A DNA stretch of 16,620 nt from 1-14-2-50-31-20 sp964617555 (GTDB lineage Bacteria; Bacteroidota; Ignavibacteria; Ignavibacteriales; Melioribacteraceae), in contig CAZTYP010000002.1 in the NCBI GenBank assembly GCA_964617555.1, positions 1-16,620 of the forward strand, read 5' to 3'. How positions within the stretch are numbered: the first letter of the stretch is position 1; each line of letters starts with the position of its first letter. The translations under genes were made by a program, and so were the position numbers. The notes under the pieces are model-generated. The model saw nothing but the letters and a program-made list of their open reading frames with translations. It searched no databases and had not been told where the DNA came from. Shown here piece by piece: positions 1-6,919 of the stretch.

Positions 1-123
1 CCGTCGGATTACAGTTGTAGTTTGCCTTGTTAATAATTCTGCGGATTAATACGTTTCCCTGACAAGTAATGGAGCAAAACAATGTTAAAAAAAACTATGA
101 CGTAAAAAAAATTATAAAACCTC
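1..123. other. Left-edge stretch with no assignable gene
   Basis: I could assign no gene here. A plus-strand frame is open from the left edge to a TAA at 47-49 (15 codons) and could be the tail of an upstream gene, but nothing in it is recognisable. A minus-strand frame is also open to the left edge from about position 88, with no clear start. The stretch contains two long A runs near 88-95 and 104-111. I see no hairpin with a T tract that would act as a terminator. Confidence 0.3.
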
Positions 124-152
124 TTGATAATAATTATATAATAAGATATATT
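124..152 (+). promoter_or_regulatory. Possible sigma70-like promoter upstream of ybeY
   Basis: TTGATA at 124-129 is followed after 17 bases by TATATT at 147-152. Each hexamer matches the -35 or -10 consensus at five of six positions, and the spacing is ideal. Transcription would start near 158-160 and give a leader of about 20 bases before the ybeY start. The region is very AT-rich, so a chance match is possible, and no Bacteroidota-type TAnnTTTG element was seen here. Confidence 0.4.
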
Positions 153-178
153 CCATAGCAAACAAAGAGAAGTTACAA

Positions 179-631
179 TTGAAAAATCTTACAGTAGCTA
201 CATCTAAAAAGATTAAAGTTGATAAACGTTTGGTTCATTCCCTTGTTTCAAAACTTTCAAAAGGGCTTAATTTTAAAATAGATTCCTTAAATATCAATTT
301 TGTTAATGCCGATTACCTTCTTGAAATAAATAAAAAATATCTTAAACATAATTACCATACGGATATAATTACATTTAACTATTCCGGCAGTAATGAGTTT
401 TTGGAAGGTGAAATTTTTATTTCAATTAATGAGGCAATTGCCAATGCAGTCAGATATAACGTTCATTTGGATAGCGAAATTGTAAGATTAATTATTCATG
501 GTATTCTTCATTTGATTGGTTATGACGATATAGAGCCATCGGCAAAACGTAAAATGAAAGCTGTTGAAAATAAATTAACCGAACAATTTGAAAATAATTT
601 TAAAAATATATTGAAAGAGTATGACTACTAA
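179..631 (+). CDS. ybeY: Endoribonuclease YbeY (rRNA maturation factor)
   Basis: YbeY is a metal-dependent endoribonuclease of the UPF0054 family that acts in 16S rRNA 3' end maturation and 70S quality control. The protein has 150 residues, normal for the family. The metal-binding motif lies at residues 107-117 (HGILHLIGYDD), with H107 and H111 as ligands. The third ligand position, His in E. coli YbeY, is Asp117. As I recall, this substitution is common in Bacteroidota. The TDIITF stretch at 61-66 matches the conserved TD(V/I)LSF segment. The start is TTG at 179, chosen because the N-terminal beta strand begins just after it and a purine-rich AAAGAGAAG lies at 164-172. The last 11 bases overlap the start of the next gene, so the two are probably translationally coupled. 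Confidence 0.93.
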   Translation: MKNLTVATSKKIKVDKRLVHSLVSKLSKGLNFKIDSLNINFVNADYLLEINKKYLKHNYHTDIITFNYSGSNEFLEGEIFISINEAIANAVRYNVHLDSEIVRLIIHGILHLIGYDDIEPSAKRKMKAVENKLTEQFENNFKNILKEYDY

Positions 632-1079
632 AGTTGTAGAAGTATTAACAAAAATTTTAGAGGGACTTAACAAAAACTATTCTTTGGAAGATGTAAACAG
701 AAGTCTTGCCAAAGAGAAAAGGTTCGATAAACAAACCGTCTCGGCGGCATTCAGTTTAATTTATGATAAAATTATCACCTCCGAGTTGAAAAAGGGGAAT
801 GGTAAATTTCAAAGTAACACAAATATGAGAATTTTAAGTGAAGAGGAAATAGCTTTTGTAGGATTGGAGCAATATAATTATTTAATTTATTTGCAAAATA
901 TAGGGCTTATAAACTCATCCGATTTGGAAGAATTATTGGAACAAATTTTAACATTACAAAGTTCAAAAGTTACTTTGGAAGATATTAATTGGATGGTATT
1001 GGTTATGTTGGTTGGATACGATTCCAAAGTTTTACCGGGTAGCAGAGTTACCCTTTTTTCTACAGATACAATCAACTAA
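621..1079 (+). CDS. Smg family protein (DUF494)
   Basis: This 152-residue protein matches the Smg/DUF494 family, whose biochemical role is unknown. The support is the family-like central motif at 69-76 (MRILSEEE), a middle leucine-rich helical segment around 85-113 (YNYLIYLQNIGLI, then ELLEQIL), and a C-terminal LEDINWMVLVMLVG at 119-132. The last corresponds to the LEDLKWVILMVLFN block of E. coli Smg. In many genomes smg sits near topoisomerase and Xer-type genes, and here the next gene is a Xer-type recombinase. The ATG lies inside the ybeY 3' end. The residues after 133 (about 20) do not resemble the E. coli tail and may be lineage-specific. Confidence 0.8.
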   Translation: MTTKVVEVLTKILEGLNKNYSLEDVNRSLAKEKRFDKQTVSAAFSLIYDKIITSELKKGNGKFQSNTNMRILSEEEIAFVGLEQYNYLIYLQNIGLINSSDLEELLEQILTLQSSKVTLEDINWMVLVMLVGYDSKVLPGSRVTLFSTDTIN

Positions 1080-1141
1080 GGTTACGTAAAATTAAGGTAA
1101 AAAATAGTTTTATTTACCGTGTTTGTAATATTAGGAATTAA

Positions 1142-2029
1142 ATGAAAGTAAACTTAGTAATAGATCAGTTCTTAAGTGAGTTAAAGGGAGTTAAAAACGC
1201 TTCGCCCAATACAATAAACGCATATAAACGCGATTTAATACAGTTTAGTGATTTTATTTCCGGTTTAAATATTTATGAGTTGGATAAAATTACAAAAAAA
1301 CATATCCGACAATTAATAGTAAAACTCAATTTAAGTAACAATTCTACTTCTACAATATCCAGAAAATTAACAGTTTGGAGGGGGCTTTTCCTTTTCGCCG
1401 TTAGAAAAGGAATTATAGAAACAAATCCTTTAAAAGATATTTCAAATCCTAAAATAAGGAGGAAAATACCGGAAACATTATCAACCGATTCTTTTGAAGC
1501 AATTATTAATAATTTATTAAAAAAGGAGGAAAAAGAGAAAAAACTATTATTAATTGCAATTTTCGAATTGCTATACGGTTCGGCTTTGCGTGTGTCAGAG
1601 CTTTGCTCGCTTAATTACGGAGATGTCAATTTTTCTTCCGGATTGTTAAAGGTAAAAGGAAAAGGTTCAAAAGAAAGATTGGTGCCGATTGGGAAAAAAG
1701 CATTAACAGCAATTACAAATTATATTGAAACAACCGGCGTTAAAAAAAACGATTCACCGTTGTTTATTGCCAAATCCGGTAAGAGAATTTATCCGAGAAT
1801 TGTTCAAAAATATGTAAAAGAAAACATTCAGCCGGTAAGCGATATCCGAAAAAAATCACCTCATGTTTTAAGGCATAGTGCCGCAACCCATATGTTGGAT
1901 AACGGAGCGGATTTATTGGGTGTAAAAGAAATTTTGGGGCACGAAAATTTAAGCACCACGCAAATTTATACTCATGTAAGTATTGAAAGATTGAAAAAAA
2001 CATATCAAACATCTCATCCAAAATCATAG
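1142..2029 (+). CDS. Tyrosine recombinase of the XerC/XerD family
   Basis: Xer recombinases resolve chromosome dimers at dif sites near the replication terminus. The protein has 295 residues, the usual Xer length. It has an N-terminal SAM-like core-binding domain (about 1-100) and a C-terminal catalytic domain (about 110-290). All active-site residues are visible: R150 (GSALRVSEL), K174 (KGKGSKERLVP), H241 and R244 (HVLRHSAATHML), H267 (LGHENLSTTQIYTH) and the nucleophile Y276. The tail ending SHPKS is typical of chromosomal Xer proteins rather than phage integrases. I cannot separate XerC from XerD by eye; the tail looks slightly more XerC-like. AGGA at 1133-1136 is a plausible ribosome binding site. 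The next gene starts nine bases after the stop. Confidence 0.92.
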   Translation: MKVNLVIDQFLSELKGVKNASPNTINAYKRDLIQFSDFISGLNIYELDKITKKHIRQLIVKLNLSNNSTSTISRKLTVWRGLFLFAVRKGIIETNPLKDISNPKIRRKIPETLSTDSFEAIINNLLKKEEKEKKLLLIAIFELLYGSALRVSELCSLNYGDVNFSSGLLKVKGKGSKERLVPIGKKALTAITNYIETTGVKKNDSPLFIAKSGKRIYPRIVQKYVKENIQPVSDIRKKSPHVLRHSAATHMLDNGADLLGVKEILGHENLSTTQIYTHVSIERLKKTYQTSHPKS

Positions 2030-2033
2030 GAGG
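2028..2033 (+). promoter_or_regulatory. Strong Shine-Dalgarno sequence for hpf
   Basis: A perfect AGGAGG overlaps the stop codon of the recombinase gene and lies five bases before the hpf ATG. Most other starts in this window have weak or no Shine-Dalgarno sequences. This one therefore suggests high translation of hpf, or coupling to the upstream gene. Confidence 0.7.
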
Positions 2034-2038
2034 ATAAA

Positions 2039-2335
2039 ATGAATATCAACATCACTTCTCGAAAATTCAAAGCAAAAGATTCCTTGAAAGAACATATCAA
2101 TAAAGAGATTAAGGGATTAGAAAAATTTTACGATAATATCTTAGATGTTGATGTTATTCTAAGTTATACTCATCCTAAAGATAGCATTAAAACAGCGGAG
2201 ATTGTTGTAAAAATTCCCGGTAAGGTTCTAAGCGTTTCCGAAGATTCCGACGATTTTGTAAAATCTATTAACATTGGTGTAGATAAATTAAAACGCTTGT
2301 TAAAAAAAGAAAAATCCAAACGAACAGGAAAATAA
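2039..2335 (+). CDS. hpf: Ribosome hibernation promoting factor, short form
   Basis: This 98-residue protein has the beta-alpha-beta-beta-beta-alpha layout of the HPF/RaiA (sigma-54 modulation) family. It starts with MNINITSRKFKAKDSLKEHI and has a second block (AEIVVKIPGKVLSVSE), followed by a helix (FVKSINIGVDKLKRLLKKEK). It lacks the C-terminal dimerisation domain of long-form HPF (about 180 residues), so it is short HPF or a YfiA-like protein. Family members bind the 30S decoding region in resting cells and block translation. The basic tail (KKEKSKRTGK) would contact rRNA. It lies between the recombinase gene and hprK in a run of same-strand genes with short gaps. Confidence 0.9.
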   Translation: MNINITSRKFKAKDSLKEHINKEIKGLEKFYDNILDVDVILSYTHPKDSIKTAEIVVKIPGKVLSVSEDSDDFVKSINIGVDKLKRLLKKEKSKRTGK

Positions 2336-2368
2336 ATTAATTATACATTATTAGCAGTAAGTTGAAAA

Positions 2369-3382
2369 ATGAAAATAGACGAAAAAAACATAACACGAAA
2401 AGAAAAAATATCAGTTCGATATTTTTTTGAACATGCAAGTAAAATTTTTGATATAAAATCTTTTACAGGTGAGATTGGATTTGATAAAAGATTTATTACT
2501 CAACCTAATTTACACAGGCCGGGCTTGGCCCTGGCCGGTTTTTTTAAACTCTTCAGCTACAACAGAGTTCAAACTTTTGGTAATACCGAAATATCTTATT
2601 TGAAAGGAATTGCTCCCGAAAAACGGAGGGAAGTGTTTATAAGGCTTTTTAATTACAACCTTCCATGTATTGTAATTACAAATGGCGTTGAACCTTTTCC
2701 CGAACTACTTGAACTTGCACTCGAAAAGGAAGTCCCAATTTTCGGTACAGATTTGGACACTACAAAAAGTTCTTTTTTAATAGTTGATTTCTTAGACGAT
2801 ATTTTTGCAAGCCAATTATCTATCCATGCTTCTTTTGTTGATGTGTACGGTGTGGGTATGCTTTTTGTGGGTAAATCGGGAATAGGAAAAAGTGAAGTAG
2901 CTTTGGATTTGGTTGAACGCGGGCACAGATTGGTTGCCGATGATGTTGTAATACTTACCAAGAAAGGTGAAGGAATTTTAATGGGAGCCGGCACAAAACT
3001 AACAAACCATTTTATGGAGATACGAGGGATTGGAATTATAGATGTTCGCAGTATGTTCGGTGTCCGTGCAGTCCGTTACCAAAAACGTTTGGAAGTAATT
3101 ATCGAATTGGAAATATGGAACCCCGATAGCGAATATACCAGAACCGGTTTGGACGATGCGAGTCTTCCCATAATGGGTGTGGATATTCCGTATGTAAGAT
3201 TGCCTATTGTTCCCGGCAAAAACATTACGGTTGTTGCCGAAGTTATTGCTTTGAATTATCTTTTAAAACATTACGGATACGATGCCGCTAAAGTACTAAC
3301 GGAAAAAATTCAAAAAAGAATGGAAAAGAAAGGAGAATTTGATAATACAAGTGTTAACTATTTTGAACACGATTTTGAATAA
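2369..3382 (+). CDS. hprK: HPr kinase/phosphorylase
   Basis: HprK phosphorylates HPr on a serine and reverses this by phosphorolysis, linking carbon state to PTS activity or regulation. The protein has 337 residues, normal for the family. The N-terminal domain spans about 1-140. The catalytic domain carries H153 just before the conserved VDVYGVGMLF strand, a P-loop at 168-175 (GKSGIGKS) followed by E176, and Asp191-Asp192 in LVADDVV. The family signature is at 217-236 (EIRGIGIIDVRSMFGVRAVR). Relative to the better-known GDSGVGKS form, the second P-loop position is Lys instead of Asp. The usual HG after the catalytic His is HA. The protein is probably active. No HPr or EI gene lies in the window. 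It starts 33 bases after hpf. Confidence 0.95.
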   Translation: MKIDEKNITRKEKISVRYFFEHASKIFDIKSFTGEIGFDKRFITQPNLHRPGLALAGFFKLFSYNRVQTFGNTEISYLKGIAPEKRREVFIRLFNYNLPCIVITNGVEPFPELLELALEKEVPIFGTDLDTTKSSFLIVDFLDDIFASQLSIHASFVDVYGVGMLFVGKSGIGKSEVALDLVERGHRLVADDVVILTKKGEGILMGAGTKLTNHFMEIRGIGIIDVRSMFGVRAVRYQKRLEVIIELEIWNPDSEYTRTGLDDASLPIMGVDIPYVRLPIVPGKNITVVAEVIALNYLLKHYGYDAAKVLTEKIQKRMEKKGEFDNTSVNYFEHDFE

Positions 3383-3388
3383 ATATCC

Positions 3389-3419
3389 TTGATTAAGTAA
3401 TATCCTTTTTGTACTTTCG
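3389..3419 (+). promoter_or_regulatory. Bacteroidota-type promoter upstream of the M23 gene
   Basis: TTG at 3389-3391 is followed after 20 bases by TACTTTCG at 3412-3419. This fits the Bacteroidota housekeeping pattern TTG-N19-21-TAnnTTTG with one mismatch. It lies 77 bases upstream of the next gene and just after hprK, where a new transcript would be expected. Two copies of AATATCCTT (3382-3390 and 3399-3407) overlap the upstream element and the spacer. Confidence 0.55.
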
Positions 3420-3425
3420 CACCAA

Positions 3426-3483
3426 TTGTTATACTAAATGAATCCGATTTGCTTTTCTTTCATCTTAGTATATTGTATAACAA
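3426..3483 (+). promoter_or_regulatory. Leader inverted repeat with two alternative pairings
   Basis: The left arm TTGTTATACTAA at 3426-3437 can pair in two ways. Its second part (TATACTAA) is complementary to TTAGTATA at 3465-3472. Its first part (TTGTTATAC) is complementary to GTATAACAA at 3475-3483. Adjacent ATG/CAT triplets at 3438-3440 and 3461-3463 extend the first helix. The element sits in the predicted 5' leader 13 bases before the M23 gene start and could form mutually exclusive folds. No function is shown, and the sequence is AT-rich. Confidence 0.3.
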
Positions 3484-3495
3484 AAAATAATTAAT

Positions 3496-4434
3496 ATGAA
3501 AAAATACTATTATTTTTCAAAATCAAAGCTAAAATTCATCGAAGTTCAAAATTATCGCACTAAATTTGCAGTTGTTGTAACATTAACTTCTGTTTTGTTT
3601 GCGTTTATTCTTGTTGGAATTTATTTTATCTTAAATGGTAATCTTTCTTCCAATGTTCTTGTAAAACAACTTCGCTCCGAAAACAGATTGTTAAAAAATC
3701 AGTTAATAAAAGCAGAAAAAAGTTTAATAGATTTTTCAGATAAATTCGATTCCTTATCTCGTGTTAATAACGATTTGCGTTTGGCAACAAATCTTGAGCC
3801 CCTTACCGAAAAAGACCGTAAAGTTGGAATTGGCGGAGCCGCATTCAATAAAGTAAGTTTGACAAACGAAGATGAAGTAAACAGTGTTGTAGGGTTATTG
3901 GATAGCACAATACAAGCCATCTCCGTTAAAATTGAATTGGAAAAAGAGAATTACGAAGAGATAAAAAATACTCTTGCTTATAATAGTAAATTATACGATG
4001 CCATCCCCGCAATAAAACCCGCTGCCGGAAATTACGGTGACAGATTCGGAATGCGTTACCATCCTATTCTTAAAATCAGAAGAATGCATAACGGACTGGA
4101 TATTTTATCCTATTATAATACCCCGGTTTATGCTCCGGGCGCCGGTGTGGTGGAATTTGTAGGCAGAAAAGGAGGATATGGAAAAACAATTGTAATAAAT
4201 CACGGATTTGGCTATAAAACTATTTACGGACATCTTAATAAATATAAAGTAAAAAAAGGGCAGAGGGTAAAAAGAGGAGATTTAATTGCCTTAACCGGAA
4301 GTTCCGGTTCCTTATCTACAGGGCCTCATTTGCATTACGAAGTTAAACATAACGGAATTGCACTGAACCCTCGTAATTTTATTTTTGATGATGTTAAAAT
4401 TTTTGAATTTGCACAAAACTTAAATAAGGAATAA
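3496..4434 (+). CDS. Membrane-anchored M23 family metallopeptidase
   Basis: This is a probable peptidoglycan endopeptidase or LytM-type regulator with 312 residues. A short basic N-terminus (MKKYYYFSKSKLKF) precedes one transmembrane helix at about 23-47, a periplasmic coiled-coil-like stretch (about 56-95) and a C-terminal LytM domain (about 176-295). The M23 residues are all present: H198 and D202 (HNGLD), H246 (YGHLN), and H278 and H280 (GPHLHYEV). H198, D202 and H280 should bind zinc, and the enzyme is expected to be active. The YYYFS...KFIEVQ start resembles envelope M23 proteins of Bacteroidota. It is followed after six bases by the DUF2795 gene. Confidence 0.93.
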   Translation: MKKYYYFSKSKLKFIEVQNYRTKFAVVVTLTSVLFAFILVGIYFILNGNLSSNVLVKQLRSENRLLKNQLIKAEKSLIDFSDKFDSLSRVNNDLRLATNLEPLTEKDRKVGIGGAAFNKVSLTNEDEVNSVVGLLDSTIQAISVKIELEKENYEEIKNTLAYNSKLYDAIPAIKPAAGNYGDRFGMRYHPILKIRRMHNGLDILSYYNTPVYAPGAGVVEFVGRKGGYGKTIVINHGFGYKTIYGHLNKYKVKKGQRVKRGDLIALTGSSGSLSTGPHLHYEVKHNGIALNPRNFIFDDVKIFEFAQNLNKE

Positions 4435-4440
4435 TGTTTT

Positions 4441-4671
4441 ATGATTTGGACAATTGAATTAGCTTCTTATCTTGATGATGCACCGTGGCCGGCAACAAAA
4501 GAAGAATTAATCGATTATGCAGATCGAATCGGGGCTCCGCGCGAAGTAATTTATAATTTGGAAGAATTGGAAGAAACCGATGAATTATACGAATCAATTG
4601 AAGATGTTTGGCCGGACTATCCTACGGACGAAGATTTTTTCTTTATGGACGACGACGACGAATACATCTAA
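4441..4671 (+). CDS. Small acidic DUF2795 protein
   Basis: This 76-residue protein belongs to DUF2795 by its WPATKEELIDYADRIGAP segment at 16-33 and the VIYNLEELEE stretch after it. In larger relatives this fold packs as a small helical domain, but its function is unknown. The C-terminus is strongly acidic, with a run of Asp and Glu ending DDDDEYI. The gene lies six bases after the M23 gene and is probably cotranscribed with it. The acidic, soluble character and lack of signal peptide suggest a cytoplasmic protein. Confidence 0.85.
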   Translation: MIWTIELASYLDDAPWPATKEELIDYADRIGAPREVIYNLEELEETDELYESIEDVWPDYPTDEDFFFMDDDDEYI

Positions 4672-4713
4672 ATTGAATGCCCCTATATTTTATTTAATTT
4701 TTTTCTACGTTTA

Positions 4714-4741
4714 AAACTCGTCTTTTTAATAAGATGAGTTT
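4714..4741 (+). terminator. Possible weak terminator hairpin before holB
   Basis: AAACTCGTCTT at 4714-4724 pairs with AAGATGAGTTT at 4731-4741. The stem has 11 pairs including one G-T wobble and a six-base loop. The sequence after it is CATTTTAAAT, so the T tract is short and interrupted. It may end or weaken the M23/DUF2795 transcript before holB, or act as an RNA-stabilising hairpin. Confidence 0.4.
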
Positions 4742-4762
4742 CATTTTAAATATATATGAAAT

Positions 4763-5869
4763 ATGAATAATTATCTTGGTTCGGTTGTGGGACAGGAAAG
4801 AGTAATCGAAATTCTTTCCAATTTTATTCGTTCGGAACAACTTCCGCATGCAATGCTGTTTTCCGGACCCAAAAACGTAGGGCAACATTATACAGCTAAA
4901 CAGCTGCTTAAAGAATTACTTGCAAAAAATAATGCAAATTCCGCTTGGTTTATTCATGTAGATAAATTGGAAGAACCATTGGTAAAGTACATTATTCCGC
5001 TCCCGCGAGGCAAAGGCGAAAAAGCCGATGATCATTCCGTAGAAAAATTACACGATTCCGAGATTGAAATTTTGCAAGAAGAAATAAATAAGAAAATAAA
5101 AAACAGTTTCTATCAAATTTCACTCGAAAATGCAAACAGTATAAAGATTACAAGTATTCGCGATATAAAAAAATATTTATCATTTAACTACAGCGATTTG
5201 CCATACAGATTAATTCTAATAGAAGATGCCCATCTAATGGGGGTGGAAGCTCAGAATGCATTACTGAAAAGTCTTGAAGAACCGCCACATGGTGTCTTTT
5301 TTGTTCTGATAACAGATAAGCCCGAATTACTTCTTTCCACAATAAAATCACGATGTTGGGAAATCCCTTTTGCTCCGTTACATGATAAAGATGTTGAATA
5401 TATCTTAATAAATAATTTCGATTTTAATAAGGATGATGTTCATAAAGTAATACAATTTGCAGAAGGGTCAATTTACAAAGTTTTTGAATTGCTTAATAAC
5501 GATTTTGAAGAATTGCTCGACACAACAATTAATATATTGAGATATTCTCTTGCCAATAAATATAATACGTCTATTAAATTATTTACAAACATTATTGACA
5601 ATAATCCCAAAATTATTTTCGAATTAATTATCCAATTAATGATTAATTGGTTTAATGACGTGCAGAAGATAAAAGCAGGGAATAAAAATATACATTTTAT
5701 CGGATACGAAGATACGGTAGAAAAATTTGTACAAAAATTTCCCGATACGAAAATTGATGAAATTATTTTCAAACTGACAGAATTGAGAAAAAATATTGAA
5801 TACAATATCAACTTGAATCTATTGGTATTGAACATTATATTTAACATTTCTTCTTTAGTAAAAAGGTAA
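4763..5869 (+). CDS. holB: DNA polymerase III delta' subunit (clamp loader)
   Basis: Delta' is the stator subunit of the clamp loader that opens and places the beta clamp. The 368-residue protein has an AAA+ fold starting with VVGQERVIEIL and PHAMLFSG. The P-loop is degenerate (GPKNVGQH at 35-42; Lys and Thr/Ser replaced by Gln and His), as expected for a non-ATPase delta'. The conserved LLIEDAH-like segment (150-157), NALLKSLEEPP (165-175) and the SRC motif (196-198) are clear. The four-Cys zinc module usual between P-loop and sensor regions is missing; an insert with PLPRGKGE (80-86) lies there instead. The C-terminal helical region (about 260-368) is poorly conserved, as is normal. ricT follows after eight bases, an arrangement like the holB-yaaT pair of Bacillus. 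Confidence 0.88.
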   Translation: MNNYLGSVVGQERVIEILSNFIRSEQLPHAMLFSGPKNVGQHYTAKQLLKELLAKNNANSAWFIHVDKLEEPLVKYIIPLPRGKGEKADDHSVEKLHDSEIEILQEEINKKIKNSFYQISLENANSIKITSIRDIKKYLSFNYSDLPYRLILIEDAHLMGVEAQNALLKSLEEPPHGVFFVLITDKPELLLSTIKSRCWEIPFAPLHDKDVEYILINNFDFNKDDVHKVIQFAEGSIYKVFELLNNDFEELLDTTINILRYSLANKYNTSIKLFTNIIDNNPKIIFELIIQLMINWFNDVQKIKAGNKNIHFIGYEDTVEKFVQKFPDTKIDEIIFKLTELRKNIEYNINLNLLVLNIIFNISSLVKR

Positions 5870-5877
5870 AAATATTT

Positions 5878-6720
5878 ATGTATAATATAGATTTGTCGTT
5901 TGTTAAAAATAGTGAGTTGGAAGCTGAAAAGCCGGATTTTCCCAATAGCTACAACGAACGTTATAAAGAAAAAATAATTAAAGAATTAAATAAGTTGTTA
6001 CTTAGCAAAACCGAATGTGATGATTGCGATATTGATCTTTCCGCAGAAACCCCGCCCGATAGCAGAAATATTATAGAAGCTAACAGCAAAGGGCTTATAG
6101 GAAAACACTTTTGTGAAATTAAAACGGATAAAATTAGTGTAAAAAAAGACGATTTGATTTTGGTGCAAATTCCCGAAGGAGTTGAAATTGCAATTGTTAC
6201 CGAAACAGCAACAGCTGCCAAATATAAACATCGAAAAAGGGGATTAAGCGGAGAAGAACTTCCAACCGTGTTAAGAAAACTTACCGAAGAAGACATTAAA
6301 AAATACGAAACAAATCTTAAGGATGAAAAATCCGCAAAGGAGTTTTTTCTTAAAGCTATTGCTACACACAAACTGGAAATGAAATTAGTGGACGTTCACT
6401 ACCAATTTGATAGAAAAAAACTTTACTTTTACTATACTGCAGATGGCAGAATAGACTTCAGGCAATTGGTTAAAGAGCTTGCCACCGAATTTAAAACCAG
6501 AATTGAACTGAGACAAATAGGTGTTCGCGACGAGGCAAAAATTATAGGCGGAATCGGTTCTTGCGGAAGAGAATATTGTTGTACCGGTTTTATTACTAAC
6601 TTTAAAAAAGTTACAACCCAAATTGCCAGCGAACAAAATTTATCGTCATTTCTTTCCAAACATAGCGGGCCTTGCGGTAAGCTTAAATGTTGTCTTTCGT
6701 TTGAGGTTGATTATAATTGA
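5878..6720 (+). CDS. ricT: PSP1 domain protein RicT (YaaT), possibly shortened at the C-terminus
   Basis: RicT (YaaT) in Bacillus is part of an iron-sulfur complex that influences RNase Y and mRNA maturation; in Bacteroidota its role is less clear. The protein has 280 residues. The PSP1 domain carries the expected cysteines: C229, C234-C235 (GSCGREYCC) and C266, C271-C272 (GPCGKLKCC), separated by the conserved EQNLSS segment at 252-257. These probably hold an iron-sulfur cluster. An N-terminal extension of about 65 residues includes a CDDC pair (47-50). The reading frame stops at FEVDYN, where family members that I recall continue for several dozen residues. Remnants of such a tail appear in other frames downstream. 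A likely terminator overlaps that region. Confidence 0.88.
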   Translation: MYNIDLSFVKNSELEAEKPDFPNSYNERYKEKIIKELNKLLLSKTECDDCDIDLSAETPPDSRNIIEANSKGLIGKHFCEIKTDKISVKKDDLILVQIPEGVEIAIVTETATAAKYKHRKRGLSGEELPTVLRKLTEEDIKKYETNLKDEKSAKEFFLKAIATHKLEMKLVDVHYQFDRKKLYFYYTADGRIDFRQLVKELATEFKTRIELRQIGVRDEAKIIGGIGSCGREYCCTGFITNFKKVTTQIASEQNLSSFLSKHSGPCGKLKCCLSFEVDYN

Positions 6721-6726
6721 TATTAT

Positions 6727-6798
6727 GGCTCCCGTTTTCCCGGTATACCAAAAATTAAATATTAAAAAACGAACATACCGAAAGGAAGCCGTTTTTTT
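6727..6798 (+). terminator. Likely intrinsic terminator after ricT
   Basis: CGGTAT at 6741-6746 pairs perfectly with ATACCG at 6775-6780. An imperfect outer stem forms between GGCTCCCGTTTTCC (6727-6740) and AAAGGAAGCC (6781-6790). A run of seven T follows at 6792-6798. The stem has bulges and a long AT-rich loop, but its position seven bases after the ricT stop and its T tract fit a rho-independent terminator separating ricT from the Bat operon. Confidence 0.5.
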
Positions 6799-6919
6799 GC
6801 ATTATCAAAATAAACGTTACAAACTTTTACTAATAATTTTATGAAACATTTCTAGTCTATTGATTGTAAAAGCTAAGTTGAAATTTTAAGGAAGTTGAAC
6901 AAAATAAGAGGAATCTAAA
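6799..6919 (+). promoter_or_regulatory. Expected promoter region of the Bat operon; no clear motif
   Basis: If the upstream terminator works, a promoter for the Bat operon must lie here. I found no convincing TAnnTTTG element. The best sigma70-like match is weak: TTGATT at 6860-6865 and TTTTAA at 6884-6889, with an 18-base spacer. AAGAGGA at 6906-6912 is a fair Shine-Dalgarno sequence for the TTG start that follows. Confidence 0.25.

Noticed and set aside
2..49. Fifteen-codon open frame at the left edge
   Set aside because: Too short to support as a gene end and without recognisable sequence.
1096..1118. Hairpin between smg and the recombinase gene (GGTAAA...TTTACC)
   Set aside because: The stem is short and AT-rich with mismatches, and no T tract follows. 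Too weak to call a terminator.
1142..2029. Phage or transposon integrase
   Set aside because: Length, the SHPKS tail and operon position between housekeeping genes fit a chromosomal Xer protein, and no attachment repeats were seen.
5961..6371. 136-codon minus-strand frame opposite ricT
   Set aside because: It is a shadow of a clearly conserved gene and has no recognisable domain or start signal.
6711..6725. Programmed +1 frameshift at the ricT stop codon (AAT TGA)
   Set aside because: No slippery pairing supports the shift: the Asn tRNA would pair poorly after a +1 move, and no stimulatory element like that of prfB is seen. Decay or sequence error is simpler.
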